NCBI GenBank assembly: GCA_030762895.1
Contig: CM061070.1
Span: 105,053,054 to 105,117,053 of the forward strand
Direction of reading: 5' to 3'
Origin: Sophora flavescens
Lineage: Eukaryota; Streptophyta; Magnoliopsida; Fabales; Fabaceae
DNA length: 64,000 nucleotides
Part shown: positions 23,401 to 34,768 of the stretch, piece after piece
How positions within the stretch are numbered: position 1 is the stretch's first letter
Layout: each line of letters opens with the position of its first letter
Notes under the pieces: model-generated
Database searches by the model: none
What the model saw: the letters and a program-made list of their open reading frames with translations, nothing else
Told to the model about the DNA's origin: nothing
Position numbers and translations under genes: made by a program

Positions 23401-25392
23401 GAGAATTGTCAGTGCCAACCGCCAACCACCAAAAAGGTAACCTTTTTGGTCTCAGCCTATGCCATCTGTATTTAACGCAAACGTTATCTAATTACGGTGT
23501 TGGTATTTCAACACAAAATACGTGTCGGACATTCTATAAACAAACGAATTTTGATCGGATCATGATGCTATCTTTTTTTTCTTTTTTTTTACGTATAGAT
23601 TAATAAATTATTATAAAATTATTAATTTATATATATTTGTTTTAAAATACTCTTATTTTTATCATTAATTATTTTATATTTCAATGGCAGTTTTACTCAT
23701 ATGTATATTTGGACACATAATTTAAACATCATGTATAAATATTGTATAGCTTATGAGTGTATTGAAAGTGATAAAATATATAATGAGAGATAAAAAATAA
23801 TAAACAAGTGGAGAAAAATACTTTTATACGGTGTTATATATCATTTTTGTGTCCAAATATTATTAATTTTTTTTGATGTAAAATTTAAATACAAAGAAGG
23901 GAGAGCCTACACATCGAGGTAGTGTTTGTTAATGATAAAAAAAGATAGTGTTTGTTACACGTTTTAAAAAAATATTTTCTAGAATATTGGTATGGGAATA
24001 AAAGTTTCACATGTTTGATATAAGTTTTAAAAATTTATTCACAGACGTAAAAGATTCTCGATAAAAAACCTAATAAATGATAGTTAGAAACTTGAAAAAA
24101 CTCTATTCTCATATATAAAAGTGTAAAAATTCTATACTCGAGAATTTGATTCCCACAAATATAATTTATCTTATAATAAAACATTTCAATTACCAAACAA
24201 CAAATCATCAAAAGGGACATCCACTAACCCAACCACTTTACTCAATGCCTAAATAGAAATGCAGGAATGGAAAGTCATTTTTAACGTTTGGAGTTAAACG
24301 GTTGCTATATGTAGATTGCAATTATTGAAGTCAATAAATTGGAACGACTGAGCGAGCTGGGCTAGCTGTCTATTATCGTGTTGTTGGTACAAACAAATTA
24401 TGTACGTCTCCAAGGCAAAGAAAACCGACAAATAAGAGTAAGATAACCAAATGAAGCTCAACAATTGTGATGCTAAAACAAGTTATGGGAAAAATTGTTG
24501 TGTTCTTGCACTTATAGAAAAGGATTTTCCAGATGAAGATAAATAGTTGATTTTTCTTCTCCTAAAAAATAATTACTATATATGATTCAAAAAAAAAATC
24601 TATTTCCTTTATTTCATTGATTATTTAGAGGAGGGAGATGAGAGCAAAAGGAAATGTTTCAAACACACAATTACAGTTTGAGGCCAGATTCATGAGTATA
24701 GAAAAAAATAGTCAAGTAGGATTTAAGCACGGACGATGACATTTATTGGGTGAGATGATACTCTTGGGATCTCACTATGTCTTAGAAAATTAGTCTCATG
24801 TCTATCGGGTATTATAATACTTTTTAAAAAAGACAATATTCTATAAATTGCTAAATTATATTTTTTTCAATAAAAAAATCGTTATTACTGGAACATATTT
24901 ACTTTTTATTATCCTTCAAAGCACTAACTAGAAGAGTCAGTACTGTAACAATAATTTTGCAAATGATTTAGGGGATTTGTAGAGATTAGAGAATTGAAAT
25001 GAACCTATAAATTAAGGACAAGGACATTGGCATTCTTGGGGCTACGTAATGGTGGTTGGATCATTGATATAATAGAGAGAGTAAAGAAATTTGCAATCAT
25101 GGCCTTGCTAATAATCCATGACTTTTAAGCTTAATGTCGGTTCATACATAGCTTTCCAACACAGAAATTAAATGTTTATCGGATTGCTTCTCCATGTATT
25201 CACAGTAAGTAGGCCCTCATTGTTGTCATTTGATTTGATACTTCATTGATAATTTTGTTTTTGGACTTCCCTTGATTTGATATTGCTCTTATTTGAAGAA
25301 ATATTGTTTCAGTTTTCACCACCCTTTATTTATTTTAGTGTATAAAAATGTTCGTACAAAAACAATATGAACCTGAATACATTATCGTTTCA
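23401..25392. other. AT-rich intergenic sequence, nothing recognised
   Basis: About 2 kb between the CIP7-like gene and the palindromic element. No coding domain, SINE box pair, LTR or paired terminal repeat was found on either strand. Confidence 0.4.
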
Positions 25393-25759
25393 ATAAACCT
25401 AGGTTTTTTTATCAAATTGGGTTCCTTTTAAAAACTATTTATCAGTTTAGGGTTATTCTAAAACTATTTACCAATGGGGGGTCGTTTTGGACATGTGACA
25501 TATGTTATTCTGAAACTATTTACCAATAAGGGATCGTTTTGGACACGTGACATATTTTATTTTTTTTCAATCTGACAAGTCAAAGACGCCACAGCAGTTG
25601 GCGCCTATCCCTTTATAAAAAAAAAAAAGCAAAAAGCAGAAGTGGCGCAGGCGCCTCTGCCCCCCGCTGCTACAATAGCGCATTGTAGCGCTACTGTAGC
25701 AGCACCTTTTTTTTTTAATTTTTACTTTTTAAAAGAATAAAAAATTTATTTCTAAAAAA

Positions 25760-26215
25760 ACCTATTCACCAGATAATGAACTGAATTCATCAGATATTTG
25801 TACATGATTCACCAGATATTTGCACATACTTAACCAAAAAATTTATTTATCAAAAAAACCTATTCACCAGATAATGAACTGAATTCACCAGATATTTATA
25901 CCTGATTCACCAGGTATTTGCACATACTTAACCAAAAAAATTATTTCTCAAAAAAACCATTCACAATATAGTGAACTGAATTCTTTGTACCCGATTCACC
26001 AGATATTTACACATACTTAACCAAAAAAATTTATTTCTCAAAAAAACCCATTCACCAGATATTTACACATACTTAACCAAAAAATTTATTTATAAAAAAA
26101 AAACACATTCACCAGATAATGAACTGAATTCACCAGATATTTATATCAGATTCACCAGATATTTGCACATACTTAACCAAAAAACTTATTTCTCAAAAAA
26201 ACCATTCATAAGATA
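25760..26215. repeat. ATTCACCAGATA tandem array, left arm of the palindrome
   Basis: About five units of roughly 100 bp, the same unit as at 11270-12115: ATTCACCAGATAATGAACTG, ATTCACCAGATATTT, CACATACTTAACC. Its mirror copy is in the other arm of the element. Confidence 0.85.
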
Positions 26216-26401
26216 ATGATTATGGAGACACCGCGGTTTCTCTTGTATTATATATAATATAATGAGAGTGACCTCTTGAAATTATAATATAATAAACGAC
26301 ATAAAATTTAAAAATTTGTTTATAATATTAATTACAGAATTATATTTAATTAATTATTCTTTCAAGAGGTCACTCTAGATTATATATTTTTTACTTGAAA
26401 G

Positions 26402-26479
26402 GTTATGAGAGACCCCAATGGCATAAGTCGAGGATCATGATTTGTTGCATTCTCAACTCCTGATGAGGCATCCAGAGCT
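26402..26479 (+). pseudogene. Captured exon of a poly(A)-binding protein gene, left arm copy
   Basis: A 78-bp segment encodes 26 codons that match the end of RNA-recognition motif 4 of plant cytoplasmic poly(A)-binding protein: VMRDPNGISRGS, then a stop, then FVAFSTPDEASRA. It is bounded by AG on the left and GTAAGTAG on the right, so both splice sites of the source exon came with it. The codon for the Gly after RGS is TGA here, while the other arm has GGA. The fragment is too short to work alone and is surely of host origin. Confidence 0.85.
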
Positions 26480-26751
26480 GTAAGTAGGTGGTATAAAAAA
26501 AATCCCGTAATAATGAGTAGCAAATAATATCACAGGAGCCATAAAAAAATAATAGCAATAACAATTTACACCAATAAATATTCATCAATTATTACAGTAG
26601 TAAAAAAAATTTATCTTATAAGAATTAAAAGAAAGTCACCTGCAATTTTAAAGGAACAACGCGACAAAAAAAATTATACTATAAGTATAGGGAGTAACGA
26701 TGACATTAACTACTCATTATTACGGGATTTTTTTTTATATCACCTACTTAC

Positions 26752-26829
26752 AGCTCTGGATGCCTCATCAGGAGTTGAGAATGCAACAAATCCTGATCCT
26801 CGACTTATGCCATTGGGGTCTCTCATAAC
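26752..26829 (-). pseudogene. Captured exon of a poly(A)-binding protein gene, right arm copy
   Basis: The mirror copy of the left-arm exon, on the minus strand. It reads VMRDPNGISRGSGFVAF then STPDEASRA with no stop. Splice-site flanks are again present: AG at 26831-26830 and GTAAGTAGG at 26751 downwards. In poly(A)-binding protein this segment lies at the end of the fourth RNA-recognition motif, including its RNP1-like GSGFVAF strand. The reading frame is intact but covers only one exon. Confidence 0.88.
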
Positions 26830-27009
26830 CTTTCAAGTAAAAAATATATAATCTAGAGTGACCTCTTGAAAGAATAGTTAATTAAATATAATTCTGTAAT
26901 CAATATTATAAACAAATTTTTAAATTTTGTCGTTTATTATATTATAATTCAAGAGGTCACTCTCATTATATTATAAATAATACAAGAGAAACCGCGGTGT
27001 CTCCATAAT

Positions 27010-27480
27010 CATTATCTTGTGAATGGTTTTTTTGAGAAATAATTTTTTTGGTTAAGTATGTGCAAATATCTGGTGAATCGGGTATAAATATCTGGTGAAT
27101 TCAGTTCATTATCTGGTGAATGTGTTTTTTTTTTATAAATAAATTTTTTGGTTAAGTATGTGTAAATATCTGGTGAATGAGTTTTTTTGAGAAATAAATT
27201 TTTTTGGTTAAGTATGTATAAATATCTGGTGAATCGGGTACAAAGAATTCAGTTCATTATATTGTGAATGGTTTTTTTGAGAAATAATTTTTTTGGTTAA
27301 GTATGTGCAAATATCTGGTGAATCAGGTATAAATATCTGGCGAATTCAGTTCATTATCTGGTGAATAGGTTTTTTTGAGAAATAAATTTTTTGGTTAAGT
27401 ATGTGCAAATATCTGGTGAATCATGTACAAATATCTGATGAATTCAGTTTATTATCTAGTGAATGAGTTTTTTTAGAAAT
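27010..27480. repeat. ATTCACCAGATA tandem array, right arm (inverted)
   Basis: The reverse-complement counterpart of 25760-26215, reading TATCTGGTGAAT and GGTTAAGTATGTG on the plus strand. Order and unit number mirror the left arm. Confidence 0.85.
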
Positions 27481-27845
27481 AAATTTTTTACTTTTTTAAA
27501 AAGTCAAAATTAAAAAAAAAAAAAGGTACTGCTACAGTAGCGCTACAGTGCGCTACTATAGCAGCAGGGGGCAGAGGCGCCTGCGCCACTTCTGCTTTTT
27601 GCTTCTTCTTTTTTTTTTTATAAAGGGATAGGCGCCAACTGCAGTGGCGCCTTTAAAGGCGCCATCTGCAGTGGCGCCTTTAAAGGCGCCATCTGCAGTG
27701 GTGCCTTTGACTTGTCAGATTGAAAAAAAATAAAATATGTCACGTGTCCAAAACGACCCCCCATTGGTAAATAGTTTCAGAATAACCCTAAACTGGTAAA
27801 TAGTTTCTAAAAGAAACCCAGTTTGGTCAAAAAGCCATAAACCTA

Positions 27846-29238
27846 CTACTACTCTCTATGTTGCTTGCATATCCAACTCGTTGGAGTGCTCTTATATAGA
27901 TCGTCCCTTATAATGGTCTCCTGTCTGATCTTTATTATTTGAGCGAGATTCCCTCTTTCGAGTAAATAGCATTGTACTTTCCCAAAATATAAGGTCGGTC
28001 ATAACCGAGTTTAATTAACATAAGGTAGACGAGCTATATCTCAATTTATATGTTAAGAATAATATTTCTTGAGCCGATAATATATACTCGACCAATTCGA
28101 ATACTTACTGAAGATATATATCTCGACATATATTTCGGTATGGACTGCGTAATACTCGGCCCAAAGTAGTCGGACCCGAGATGTTAGTGGACCTTAACCC
28201 TCGCGTGGATGCAATGAAGCCGGTCTAAGTGAACTTAAACCTGATCGTTGGATCCGTTACGAGTAATAAAACTGAGCATACCTTGGGCAAGGAATATTCC
28301 CAACATTACATGGTATTTAAGAGGAATACAGCGCAAACGTAAAGGGAAGTCAAAGGAATTAGAGAACAAGACTCAACGGATAAGGAGTAAATGAAGGATT
28401 GTTACCAGAGAAAAGGAAGATTGGAAGACGAGTATATGTATAATGTAGTTAGCCTATAAATAAGGGAATACCTTTATGTAAAAACACGCACTAAAATATA
28501 TACATTGTCTCATATTCCCGAGATATTATCGGAAGTTTAGTTCTTTTGTGAACAACATATTATGACTTGGTCAGAGCTGATTTGGTCAAGGTGTAACAGG
28601 ACACTTATCCACTAACTACCATGAACATGGTTAAATACCCACAACTGCACTATCCCACTATAAGAGGTAACCACCCACTAAGGGATCAAGGGCTTATCTT
28701 ATAATCAGTTATACATCACACTATAAATAGAGGGGTACACTACATTTACCGACACCTTATTCTAATTTAACGGAAAACTCCGTTAGCTTTGATTCCTACT
28801 TGGGATGCATAGGAGCAGAATATCAATTCTGTCAAGCTATATTCAAAAAATATCCTTATATCTCATACTTAGAAGCATTTATGTTGCTCGTTTCTAGTCA
28901 GATTCCGATTAACTGGATCTTGGGCAAGAACAAGCATTGATATGTTAACAAATATTTTTAGTTGTGATTTTCTCGATCCAATTGTATAAGACATGGGTTG
29001 AAATCTTTGCTTGCGGTTGTGCGGCAAGAACCATATTAATCATCTTCTCGAACCAGGACTTTTGACTATGTGAACATCATAAAATGTTCATTAGATGAGA
29101 GATGGGCTGAATAATAGCCGGCCCATGTAGGGAAAAACATATCATTGTACATAAAGGAGTTATTTACAAAATAATATCTTCTAATTAAGCCCCATCACAA
29201 CATCTCTACCAATATATGACCAATCATTAGTTCATAGT
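27846..29238. repeat. LTR-like intergenic sequence, no gene
   Basis: No ORF with a domain. Two promoter-like points typical of LTRs are seen on the plus strand: TATAAATAAGGGAATACC near 28455 and TATAAATAGAGGGGTACAC near 28722. The second is followed by a leader and the text GGCAAGAAC. The stretch is probably one or two old LTRs of gypsy or copia type, but no paired copy, primer site or TG...CA boundary was fixed. Confidence 0.4.
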
Positions 29239-29590
29239 TCTTAAGATTCAAGGAAGAAGAAGAAATGTACATGATAAAGAAAGGAAAAGCTGAAAATGGA
29301 ATATATGAGATTTGTATTACTCAAATCATTCGATTTACAATGATGAGTTGATGCTCTATTTATATAGAAAGGAAAAAGGTGTACAAAAAACTACTCTAGG
29401 TACTGTTCTATTGGATCATTCTCAGCTTGCATTCTGTTGAGTTTGTTAGAGGTGGAGGGAAAAGGTGCTTCTCGAAGGGAATATTGTTGAGAGTGGTGGT
29501 GAGTTGGCATTCCTGATGGCGTCACCTCATCCGTGTGACAATTAGGACTTTTTGCACGTTTACTTGCATCATTTTCACTATATTTTGACA
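29239..29590 (-). repeat. 3' LTR of the deleted copia element
   Basis: On the minus strand it starts TGTCAAAATATAG right after the purine tract and ends in CTTGAATCTTAAGA. It shares nearly all of its length with 31171-31494, including ATCCGTGTGACAATT and CATTCTCAGC-type stretches, with scattered substitutions. Confidence 0.82.
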
Positions 29591-29666
29591 TCCCCCAGCA
29601 AGCTGGAGCATGGTATATGTCAATCATGCCCAGTTTGGAGATAAAAGGAAGAAATGATGGAGGAGG

Positions 29667-31127
29667 TTATACTTTTGTGAAGAAATTAGTCAATTGTTCC
29701 TTGGATGAAATAGGCAATAGGTGTAGAACACCATCTTGGACCTTGTTTCGAACAAAGTGGCAATATATCTCCATGTGCTCTGCCCTTTCATGAAAAATCG
29801 GGTGAGAACCAGCATGCTTGGCTATTGAAAACTATCCATTAGGAAGTTTTATGCTAATTGGTTTTATATCATTAAGAGTTTGAAAACTTTTCAAAGACGC
29901 ACATGTGTGATCACTAGCTCCAGAATTTATGATCCAAGAACCAAGATTAAAGCTATTAACGGATGAAGAGATGAAGATACTACCTGATTTTGTTTTCTCA
30001 GTTGGTGAATGACCAAATTGAGAGGATGAAATCTCCTGATTGGTCATGGTAGTAGGCTGCTGGTTGATGCCAGAACCTTGAATTAGACTGATCAATTTTT
30101 CATATTGCTCATGAGTGAAGGTAGGAGGAGCAATGTACAAATCTCCAGTACTTGTTGAATGGTCCTCTCACATCTCAGCAATCTCATTTGAGACATGATT
30201 TGCAATTGAGGTATTATTTTTCTGCATATGGGGAGGAAAACTATGCTTCCTATAGCAAGTATCAACTGTATGCCCTGTCCTTCCACAGTATGTGCACACA
30301 CTCTTGGATCCAGAGTTTTACCAGAATCCCTTTCCTCTTCCTTGTGACCTCTTATAATCAACAACATTTATGAGTACATTTGAATCATCACTACCATTAA
30401 AATTCCCTTGTCTTTCATGTTGGATTACCATAGAAAAAATTCGGTTCATGCTAGGTAGAGGATCCATTAATAGAATATGAGATTTTACCACTAAGAAATT
30501 TTCATTTAGGCCAGTCAAGAACCTTATAGCATAGTTAAGAGTGTGAAAATACCTAGCATTTCTCATTGTAGCACAGGTGCATTTTACTGGGCAAGCACAA
30601 CAGGAAATAGGCATATAGGTTTCCAACTCTTCCTAGAGAATTTTCAACTAAGAATAAAATTCAGTAACAGAAAGAGCACCTTGTCTCAGTCCATAAATTT
30701 ATTGTTGAAGCTCAAAAATCCTGATGAGATCTCCTTGTGAGAATCGTTCCGTCAGGTCATTCCACACATTAATTGCATTTTCCAGAAACACAATGCTTTG
30801 GCCAATGGATTCTACTACCGAGTTCACTATCCAAGAACGAATGATCATGTTGCAGCAACTCCAAGCCTTGTAGCTTTGGTCGAAGCTGCCAGGAATGGGT
30901 ATACTCCGATCAACAAACTCAAATTTGTTCTTAGCACCCAATGCACGCCTCATAGAACGAGCCAATGCATGGTAGTTTGGGTCGCTCAACACAGGAGTGA
31001 CCACAACATATCACGGTCCATCTCCTGGGTGAACAAAGTAAGGATTGGAAGGATCTTGTGATGGATCTGCAGCTCCACCACCACCGTTGTTACTGATGGA
31101 TCTTGTGAAACCTGCACCATGAGCCAT
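29667..31127 (-). pseudogene. Copia Gag-protease fused by deletion to the RNase H tail
   Basis: The start codon is at 31127. The Gag part runs to about 30320 and includes the copia Gag pattern ALGAKNKFEFVDRSI and FLTGLNE. It has a stop near 31016 and frame breaks near 30650 and 30330. A CCHC knuckle region and then the protease follow at 30140-29832, where the catalytic triplet reads NSGAS: the active-site Asp is replaced by Asn. Directly after the protease motif KLPNG the frame enters the last 50 or so codons of RNase H (motifs FHERAEHMEI and HFVRNKV) and stops at 29667. Integrase, reverse transcriptase and most of RNase H are gone. Confidence 0.82.
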
Positions 31128-31170
31128 CAGAGTTGTGCAAAGCAGAGAGCTAGACGCTCTCTAATACCAT

Positions 31171-31494
31171 CTTAAGATTCAAGGAAGAAGAAGAAATGAA
31201 CATGATAAAGAAAGGAAAAGCTGAAAATGGAATATATGAGATTTGTATTACTCAAATCATTTGAATTACACTGATGAGTCCATACTCTATTTATATAGAA
31301 AGGAAATGTGTACAAAAAACTACTCTAGCTAGGTATTGTTCTATTGGATCATTCTTAGCCTTTGAGTTTGTTAGAGTTGGAGGGAAAAGGTGCTTCTGGA
31401 ATGGAATATTGTTGAGAGTGGTAGTGAGTTGACATTCCTGATGGCATCACCTCATCCGTGTGACAATTGGGGCTTTTTGCACATTTACTTGCAT
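31171..31494 (-). repeat. 5' LTR of the deleted copia element, start missing
   Basis: Aligns with 29239-29590 except that its first 20 or so bases are absent. Past 31487 the sequence departs from the LTR (CATCACCTCATCACG against CATCATTTTCACTA). A TATA-like TATTTATATAG word occurs inside each LTR on the plus strand. Confidence 0.82.
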
Positions 31495-31641
31495 CACCTC
31501 ATCACGATCGCTAGTTCGATTTCCTTCCTCTTCATGGATGAAATTGTGTGAATCGTTGTTTTTTCTCTCGCGACCATTTTGGCCATTGGTGGGCCTTGTT
31601 CCAAAGTTTTTCTGTTTTCTTGTAGTAAAATCAAAAGGCAA
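31447..31641 (-). pseudogene. Unassigned coding-like fragment beside the deleted copia element
   Basis: A 64-codon open stretch on the minus strand begins in unique sequence and runs into the 5' LTR edge. It is hydrophilic, rich in Arg, Asn, Glu and Asp, and has no recognisable domain. Its style resembles the Gag linker of a retrotransposon. It may be a fragment of the element into which this copia copy inserted, or chance. I do not recognise it. Confidence 0.25.
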
Positions 31642-31800
31642 TCATTTAGATAAGTGCAGAAAATCACCACCTCATCATCTCATGGGACCAATATATTTTA
31701 AACTCTCAACTTATTAACTTTAATAGTTAGTTACACCTACTGAAGGAAGTTTTAAAAATTAACATGGTAATTATTTTCTTTTGCCTTGGGTTGATAACTT

Positions 31801-31999
31801 TTTTTTCCCTCGACCATCAGGAGTATCCCCTGCCGAAAACGGGGACTAATCTCTTGTGGGGGGTGAATGACACCTGAAGGTGGGAAACTCCCTCACAACA
31901 AAAATTCATCCCATATGTAAGAGCTGAGATTCAAACCCCATCTACTTGATTAAGGGACACAAGTCCACCACCACGTACTTGTCCCAACCTCCGTTGGTA
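31801..31999 (-). mobile_element. SINE, family member 2, with target duplication
   Basis: Flanked by a duplication of about 16 bp with one indel: CCTTGGGTTGATAACTT (31784-31800) and CCTTGGGTTGATACTT (32000-32015). On the minus strand it has a B-box-like GGGGTTTGAATCTC (31939-31926) and an A-rich 3' end (31810-31801). It shares GACTAATCTCTTG and overall layout with the SINE at 13138-13329. Confidence 0.82.
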
Positions 32000-32015
32000 C
32001 CTTGGGTTGATACTT

Positions 32016-32079
32016 TATATATATATATGTATGTATGTATATGTCTATGTGTGTGTGTGTGTGTTCGGGGGGGGGGGGG
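32016..32079. repeat. Compound microsatellite
   Basis: TA repeats, then TATG repeats, then TG repeats, ending in a run of 13 G residues. The C-rich sequence after it (CCCCCCTCCCTCC) gives the spot strong strand asymmetry. Confidence 0.9.
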
Positions 32080-32863
32080 ACTTAGGGTTGTCATGGCCCC
32101 CCTCCCTCCATGTTCTCATCTTGTCTTATACATATATATAAAATAGATTCTCATAACAAAAAATAATTGGCTCAAATTCAAGTACAATAGGTATAATGTC
32201 AAACACGGTAAAAAAAAGGGGTATAATTTCAAACACTTATATTTTCATAGAATAGATACAATTGTTTACATTAAAAAAGAAATTGATAAAACATATACCA
32301 CTTATATGATAGATATTTTTTACTACATCAAACATCGCCGTGCATGATTGCAGAAGTGAATGTTTTAGATATGTATCAAAGTTGACTATAAATCTATTTG
32401 AGTAATTTTTATTATATCAAGTTGTTAATCATATATCAAATTTGTATTATATAAGTGCTAGCATCACATTCTTTTTAACATACTATTTGTCATTGAATGA
32501 ATTTCATAGAAGACATAAATTTTAGGTGAGACCCATTATATTTGATGGGTTCCTTATGAAATCCACTCAATAATTAAGAATGTGTTGGGAGTGTAAAAAA
32601 AATGTATGCTAGCATTTCTAATATTTTTATATATTAATTAATTTTTTATTATTATTTCATCAAATTAAATTAGATTTTGGTCCAGATTCTTTAAATTTCC
32701 CGTCTCCCTGTGTGTGTGTATATAAAAATAATGCTGCTTGGTTTCAAAGGTCTACCTTGACATTTACCACATCTTAGCTGTATCTACATTAATACATTAT
32801 GACATGTTGTCCACGATGAAGATGGCTGAACACATGATCTGACAGAGCATATAGCTAGGTCCA
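32080..32863. other. AT-rich spacer, nothing recognised
   Basis: No gene or paired repeat ends found. Confidence 0.4.
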
Positions 32864-32873
32864 CATTATGTAT

Positions 32874-33044
32874 GGGTGCAACTCCTCTCCAGTACTGGAC
32901 TCTCTCCAGTATGAGAGAGAGAGACACACACATAATAAAATAATATTATGTGTATCTATCATATAATAAAATAATATTATTTTATTATGTGTGTCTCTCT
33001 CTCTCATACTGGAGAGAGTCCAGTACTGGAGAGGATCCCCATCC
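32874..33044. mobile_element. Palindromic foldback MITE with 9-10 bp target duplication
   Basis: The arms are near-perfect inverted copies: CTCTCCAGTACTGGACTCTC, then CAGTATGAGAGAGAGAGACAC, meeting at AT-rich ATAATATTA. The direct repeat CATTATGTAT (32864-32873 and 33044-33053) flanks it. A 9-bp reading suits a Mutator-like origin and 8 bp would suit hAT. A transcript would form one long hairpin of about 80 bp. Confidence 0.78.
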
Positions 33045-33053
33045 ATTATGTAT

Positions 33054-33523
33054 AGTTTGTTCACTATTGGAATTCACCAAAAAAAAAAAATTTGTTCACC
33101 ACTGGCACATGGCAGGAAATTTTAACCAACACCACAATACAAGCAAACACTTTCTTCCCACCTGCCACATAATGTTTGTAGTGTTTGAGTATAGCTATTA
33201 ACATAACACCTTAACTATCATAGTCTTGAAGGTCCTTGAATTGAATTAGCTAGCTATGGGACGGGGCAAAAGTTGTTACTTCGCTGTTAGTCATTCTAGT
33301 TTTTAATTATTTGAACAACTAGAGAGGAAAATGTTAAAAGGAAAAGTAACCTAATTAGGGCTGAAGATAAATATGATTAATTATTTATACGTAAAATTTA
33401 TGGTCCTATTCAATATGCCACCGTTTATGGATAGTACCCAATCTTGCATTGTTCACTCCCCTATGCTATATCCATCATATTATTTGACTATAATGGATAT
33501 CTAGGGATGACAAAACACGGAAT
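33054..33523. other. AT-rich spacer, nothing recognised
   Basis: No coding domain or transposon terminus could be supported on either strand. Confidence 0.35.
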
Positions 33524-33666
33524 GGGATCCTCTTCATTTACTGAAAATTTTCAGTTGGAGAGAGATAGACCCATAGAATAAAATAATAATATATTTTATA
33601 TATTATTATTTTATTCTATGGGTTTATCTTTCTCCAACTGGAAATTTCCAGTTACTGGAGAGGATA
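33524..33666. mobile_element. Second palindromic MITE, related to the one at 32874
   Basis: GGGATCCTCTTCATTTACTG on the left pairs with CAGTTACTGGAGAGGAT on the right. The inner arms pair across AGAGAGATA and ATAGAATAAAATAATAATAT. The outer GGATCCTCTcCAgTACTGG word is shared with the element at 32874-33044, so they look like diverged relatives. Target duplication not established. Confidence 0.6.
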
Positions 33667-34768
33667 TGAACCCACAAAACGCGTTAATCTGCATTGACCC
33701 ATTATATTGACTTGTAAAAAAAATTGGGTGGGCAATCTGTTTTGGTAAAGCGATTTAAAATTCTTAATCCACTCCATTTAAAAAATAAAAAATAAAAATA
33801 TTTAAACATCATCCGATAACCACAAACATATAAACACTAAATAATAAATAATTAAACATATGTAAAATAGTTTATTTTTTAAAAAAAAAGTGTTTCTGGG
33901 TTAACCCATTCCAACCCGCCTTCTTCACTGGCTACACATGACGAGTCAAAGGGAGTTGGCGGGTTGAAGATACCAACCCAACTCATAAAAAAAAAAGGGT
34001 TAAACAGGTTGATCCGATGAGTCCAACCCATTTTGTCATCACTTCATAATTAATTACAAGACACAACATTAATTTATAATCACCTCTTTGAAACTATAAG
34101 TATTTGTTATATCGATTTTTTATTTTTAAATAAAACCATTTTATTCTTTGAAATTATAAATATTAATTATATTAGTATTTGAAATTGTAATTCATAAGTA
34201 AAATAGGTCCCAGAATATATAATTTTTTAGGACTAATAAGGTTGATGCTTACAATTTAATATTCTAAAATAATCATTTTTAATTAATAATTAATATGATG
34301 AGTGCTTATAATTTTAGGGACCAAAATGGTGGTTTATCATAATTTAAGTATTTAACTAAATATTTCTACAATAATCAAATTGAAAACATGTAATCTTGGT
34401 AGCACTAAATGTCTAAATCTAACTAGAATCTTTACCATTCACCCAATTCTAGAGTTAATAAACAATCATAAATAATCGTAACAGGTAATTGCATGATTAT
34501 TTTTACTAGATCAAAGAAACAGAGAAAGAAAATTTAGTGAATAAAAGAAACATGAGGGATCGCCTACAAGGCATATGCGGACATGCCTTGACTGAGAACC
34601 TCAGTACAATAAACAGAGAAGCCCATTTTAGTTTCTCCCAAAAATTGAGCTGAAAACTGCAATGGGAGCAAAAGTGGTCTCTTTCACAATAAATGCAATC
34701 ACATTGAGTCCGTGATAGGAAAGTCAATTAGAAACTCTGGGCCCAAAAATTCACAAGCCTCGTTAGTA
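33667..34768. other. AT-rich spacer, nothing recognised
   Basis: Includes a hAT-like fragment with AACCCATTCCAACCCGCC (about 33902) but no paired end. The minus-strand ORF at 34506-34727 shows no domain. Confidence 0.35.

Larger units (their letters stand above)
25402..27836. mobile_element. Mutator-like element (Pack-MULE-like), near-complete palindrome with captured exon
   Basis: An exact 9-bp duplication, ATAAACCTA, flanks the element (25393-25401 and 27837-27845), the size made by Mutator-like transposases. The ends pair as GGTTTTTTTATCAAATTGGG and, reversed, GGCTTTTTGACCAAACTGGG. The inverted repeat then continues inwards almost without a break: arms of about 1.12 kb (25402-26521 and 26713-27836) around a loop of about 190 bp. 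Each arm holds GGCGCC-rich sequence, ATTCACCAGATA tandem units, an AT-rich segment beginning GGAGACACCGCGG, and one exon of a poly(A)-binding protein gene. No transposase is present, so movement needed a partner element. Confidence 0.88.
29239..31494 (-). mobile_element. Ty1-copia retrotransposon, internally deleted
   Basis: Two direct LTRs flank a minus-strand gag-pol remnant: 31171-31494 (5' LTR, minus orientation) and 29239-29590 (3' LTR). The primer-binding site TGGTATTAG (31161-31169) follows the 5' LTR and is close to the initiator tRNA-Met site. The polypurine tract GCTTGCTGGGGGA (29603-29591) precedes the 3' LTR, which starts TGTCAAA. The interior is only about 1.6 kb, because everything from the end of the protease to the end of RNase H is deleted. 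The 5' LTR lacks its first 20 or so bases, so the target duplication is lost. Confidence 0.85.

Noticed and set aside
24730..24830. A further SINE-like fragment (GGGATCTCACTATG region)
   Set aside because: No A/B box pair and no target duplication could be found.
26224..27004. A separate transposon with GGAGACACCGCGG ends inside the palindrome
   Set aside because: The mirror symmetry continues outward past these ends without a break or a target duplication, so they are part of the same arms.
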